The notes under the pieces are model-generated. The model had not been told where the DNA came from. It saw only the letters and a program-made list of their open reading frames with translations, and made no database searches. Below, piece after piece: positions 60,851 through 64,000 of a stretch of DNA of 64,000 nt. The DNA is from Piper betle (Eukaryota > Streptophyta > Magnoliopsida > Piperales > Piperaceae): NCBI GenBank assembly GCA_033002965.1, contig JAURVB010013507.1, forward strand, positions 211,929 through 275,928. Reading direction: 5' to 3'. Numbering within the stretch: position 1 is the first letter of the stretch; the number at the start of each line of letters is the position of its first letter. Both the position numbers and the translations under genes were made by a program.

Positions 60851-63245
60851 TTTAAACTTATCCATTCACATGGATAAGTTCTTAGAGATTCTGAGGACAT
60901 GATCTTAATTGTTCCAAATCCGCCGATGAATATTTAAAAAAGAAGTTAGAGGATAAGATTTGTGATGTTTTGAAGCTACCAAAGGAAATTTGAACCGGTC
61001 ATGATTGTATACTGGTAAGGACGGAATAGAATAGCTCTCAACGTCAAGTCTAATTGTTGAGGAACCGGGGGAGAAAATTTTTAGAGAAAAAGAAGCTCAT
61101 ATTTATTGCTGCAAAGAAGAGAAAGAATGAACGAGGTTTCATCTCCCTCGTCTCCCATGTGAAGAAGATGCCGCTGCGATGAAGGAAGGAGAAAGCTGTC
61201 AATCACCTCTTCGCAGAAGTGCTGCTTGAAGTCTCACTAGAGCCTTGGAGTTTCCCTGTCGCTGTTTGTGCCCTTCCATACTGCTCCAATTCTGTCTAGC
61301 CTCACCAAAGGCCGCCTGTACCATCCAGCCGCAACAGATTTAATCTAAGGGAGGTTTTGTTTTTATTTTGCAGGGGCTTGGATGAAGCAGAGAAGAAAGC
61401 CTGCGGGAGGAGCCCCTCACACGAGACGTTGCCCTGGCGACCCTCATCAACACCTAGTCAAAACCAGCCTTGTCCCGGATCACATCAAGTCGACTCGGGA
61501 CGTCCCAGACCTTCGTTGGCATTGAGAACGTGGAGAAGAGGTGACCTTTGCATCGACACAAAGTAGCAACTTCGGGGTCATCACCGGCTGATTGAGGGAA
61601 CTTCCGACCCAGATCGGGAATTCAGATTGTAGCCCACACACCTCCTAGCTGACCCAAGTACTCTTTGCCTCCGTCAAAGCCATGCCACCCGTAAAAGCAT
61701 TGCCCAAACCTGCCAACAACGAAGAAGAGGATAACATCTCTATTTTGCATGTTCGGCGTCCAATTTTCTAGCGCCTTTTCCGGACAACCCTGGCCATATT
61801 GGACCAGTCCAAGGCCACCATCGTAAAACCCTTACAACCCTATCCAAGAAAAAGCTTTTCCCCCACACCGTAGAAGCCCACCAACGCCGGAAAAAAATCA
61901 GGAAGTTGCCCAACAGAGAAGGGATGAAACAAAGAGTCCCCTGTTTTGTGCAGAACTTTTGCCTACCAAAGTTTGCATTTTTCTACCAAAGTTGGCGCCG
62001 AGGAAACGAAGAAGTGAATCAACGAATCGGAATCATCACCTGCTGGTTTCCAGAGCCTCGTCGGATTTGAGATTATCACCGGAAAGGGGTGCTGCAGAAG
62101 CTCTACTTCGGACGAAGGAAGGTGGGGCTTGCATCGCTGATTTGTTTTGATATTGCCAAAGCTTGCACTTTGCTGAAGTTGCTACTTGTTGAGAAAGAGA
62201 TTGCCAGAGTCTCTAAAGCCTTGTTTAGTCTGGTGGTTGCCTACCCATGCTGGAATTCATTGTCGCTCCTCATCCTTGCTGCTGTGAAGTGTATCATTGT
62301 CAAAAAGATGGATCACCGTAGAAGTTGGCTCGGAAATCTTGTTGATCGTCTGACCATCACACCTTATACTTAGCCGGAGTTGGAGTTGTCGCTGAAAAGG
62401 ATTGCGGCCGAAGCTATGCCTAATGCTACCCATCTTGGCTAAAGGAAGGTGGGGATTACCTTGCTGCTCTGTTTTTCTATTGCTAAAACTTGCACCTAGC
62501 CGGAGAACTGGAGACGTCGCCAATGTCTGCAGATCACCACTGGCTGCCCTACTCTACACTTAATTTGATCTAAGAGCCACTGCTGTGATTTCGACATCAT
62601 CACCGGAAGAAGAAGAGCCGGCGATGTCCAGGATAGCATCACGAAGGAGTGTGTGGAAGCTAATTGGGTCTAAGACCCCGTTACTTGTGTGTTAAGACCC
62701 CCAACTGTATATTGTTTTTTGGCCGACTGACCTTTTACACTTGACCGCATCCATAAGTGTTGTTGGTAACCTGGCGCGTACTCGCCCAACAATCAGTCCA
62801 ATCCAGACAAGTTCACTTGTAGAGTGAGTCTGATTTAATTCGGTTCAAACTGAATAATTGGTGTGAGATGAATTTTCCCTATTTTGGGGCATAGAGGCTA
62901 AATCAAATTCTTCATCAAAGAATTGCAAGGGATAAGCTATGTATGTGTCAAAAAATTAAAGTGACAAAAATTTCACTAAGATTTGTAATTTGTAAAGGAA
63001 TTGAAAATTAGCGGATTGTGAGTATCAATCTCACTGTGAATTCATTTAGGGATTCAAGAAGTTGAACCCTAAAGAACCAGATAAAATTTCCCACATGTTA
63101 TTTTCTGTCTGTGAAATTTTATTTTTATCGTATTATCTCTTTATGTGGCAAGGGCACCTCGGTCCAACCGAACCCTCAAACCTGGATCGAAAGACGGGAT
63201 CTACAGGGCGGAGGGAGGGGGGGGGGGGGCAATCTTTAGTCCGAA
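60851..63245. other. Insert of unknown origin in the right arm
   Basis: This 2.4 kb is absent from the left arm, where sequence is continuous at about 53715-53735. It is clearly less AT-rich than the arms. It has an exon-like start after 'ttttgcag' (61370) but no long ORF or known domain. It holds an internal imperfect duplication: 'gaaggaaggtggggcttgca' near 62116 and 'aaaggaaggtggggattacc' near 62442, with 'agccggag' near 62372 and 62499. A 13-G run lies at 63217-63229. It may be a captured gene fragment or a separate transposon. Confidence 0.5.
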
Positions 63246-63294
63246 CAATGTGTATGTATGTTTCTTTGTATGATCTTAGTAGCGATAAGTTATG

Positions 63295-63450
63295 AGGCAG
63301 GCATGTTACCATCCACTAGATTCTGGTATGTATATATGGTTATATGATGCGGGCATGTTATCGTCGACTATATTCCGATACATCGATACATGTATATGAT
63401 TATGCATAATGTAGGCAAGTTACCATTGAATAGATTTCATTACATGCATA
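63295..63450 (-). repeat. Mirror of the 54-bp array (right arm)
   Basis: Three diverged units with 'ggcatgttaccatc', 'gggcatgttatcgtcgac' and 'ggcaagttaccattgaa', complementary to the left-arm units. Confidence 0.7.
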
Positions 63451-63691
63451 TGTTTATGGCACGCTGTTTGTTTTCTTGAGTTGTCCGGGCTGCATGCGGT
63501 GTCATTGTGTGTTCTGGCACAGAATGATTTTATATATATGTATGATTTTTGTTGACCGTTACTTGGATCTAGCCTATGCTTTTAAAATATGCTTCTATAA
63601 AGTTTGTACGATAATAGTTAAATTAATAGTTTTACGAATTTTTAACATTGCACTTAGGGTTACCATCAGACCGAAAATTTGGGTTGTTACA

Positions 63692-63975
63692 TTAACTATC
63701 TTAAAATCAACCAACTTCAAATATCCATGTTTGGGTCTATTCACCATCAACTTCAATTAAGACGCATTAAACTTTACAAATTCGCTACAGTTAAACTCTC
63801 TTATTTAATCTAAGATTTAAACATGCCACATAAACATCCAATGATTCATATTTAGACTAATTGCATTCAATTTATGGATATGTTTTATAGATCACCCACA
63901 AACTAAGCAAAATTAATTTATCATTCAACTAATTATTTAACATAGCTCCTCTTTTCAAAACCTCACTATGCTTCA
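63692..63975. other. Flank, nothing recognised
   Basis: AT-rich sequence between the right end of the foldback structure and the last LTR. No gene or repeat recognised. Confidence 0.35.
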
Positions 63976-64000
63976 TGTAAAACCCGTGACTCGAGTCAGG
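63976..64000 (-). mobile_element. Start of another family LTR (runs off the window)
   Basis: TGTAAAACCCGTGACTCGAG is the reverse complement of the LTR 3' end (compare 58190-58207 and the left edge of 20638-23792). A further inverted copy therefore begins here. Candidate target duplication: CTTCA at 63971-63975, to be compared with sequence beyond the window. Confidence 0.65.

Larger units (their letters stand above)
53351..63691. mobile_element. Large foldback structure with ~1-kb inverted arms
   Basis: The left end TGTAACAACCCAAATTTTTG is the complement of the right end at about 63672-63691 ('cgaaaatttgggttgttaca'). The arms can be followed inward by eye: 53351-54350 pairs with 63691 down to 60249, apart from an extra 2.4 kb at about 60851-63245 in the right arm. 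Both arms carry the same two tandem arrays in mirror order. Only about 126 bp separate the arms once the LTR at 54476-60243 is removed. No coding sequence for a transposase is seen. Immediate flanks 'ctaag' and 'ttaac' are not a convincing target duplication. It could be a foldback transposon, or two LTR 5' halves in head-to-head inversion, since the ends resemble the LTR start TGTAACACCC. Confidence 0.7.

Overview
The window looks like nuclear DNA of a flowering plant. It is AT-rich and intron-containing, with sparse genes between retrotransposon LTRs, small DNA transposons and microsatellites. It carries plant-specific families: CC-type glutaredoxin, SAUR, DVL/RTFL peptides and an AGO4-clade fragment. 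GC-rich first exons in an AT-rich background would suit a monocot, but this is a weak inference and I do not name a species.

Genes, left to right. Two CC-type glutaredoxins of identical length (103 aa) lie at 6068-6379 (-) and 17579-17890 (+). A five-exon TOPORS-like RING E3 ligase gene lies at 26411-29281 (+). A minus-strand relic block follows: an intron-containing 3' fragment of an AGO4-clade Argonaute (30884-31352), then a broken, apparently intronless copy of the TFIIIC subunit GTF3C3 (32641-35551). A tandem DVL/RTFL peptide locus holds a nonsense copy (39772-39948), an intact 59-aa gene (41676-41855) and a third unit with only upstream sequence (about 43790-44430). A tandem SAUR pair ends the genic part: 45118-45531 is intact, and 47559-47924 is shortened by an early stop although its ancestral last 14 codons still follow in frame. 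The two DVL coding regions and the shorter SAUR reading are below or masked at a 60-codon ORF scale and were read by hand.

Repeats. One family of long LTRs (about 2.8-3.2 kb, TGTAACACC...GGTTTTACA) occurs at 1-1822, 20638-23792, 55395-58207 and from 63976 to the right edge, with a decayed piece at 38330-38870 and a tandemly amplified derivative at 24040-24840. The copy at 55395-58207 has a 5-bp target duplication (CGTGT). It sits inside a related solo LTR, 54476-60243, which has its own target duplication (AGGGA). That LTR in turn sits in the middle of a large inverted-repeat structure (53351-63691) whose arms carry matching tandem repeats. A third insertion of about 2.4 kb lies in the right arm. 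Smaller elements with clear target duplications are a 482-bp hAT-type element (4244-4725, 8-bp TSD) and a 426-bp CACTA-type element (40440-40865, TAA TSD) between the two DVL copies.

I found no new multi-gene system. The points most worth a second look are the three-layer nested structure at 53-64 kb, the decaying DVL and SAUR tandem arrays, the AGO4/GTF3C3 relic block, and the in-frame reading that continues past the stop of the TOPORS-like gene. I saw no tRNA, rRNA or CRISPR array.
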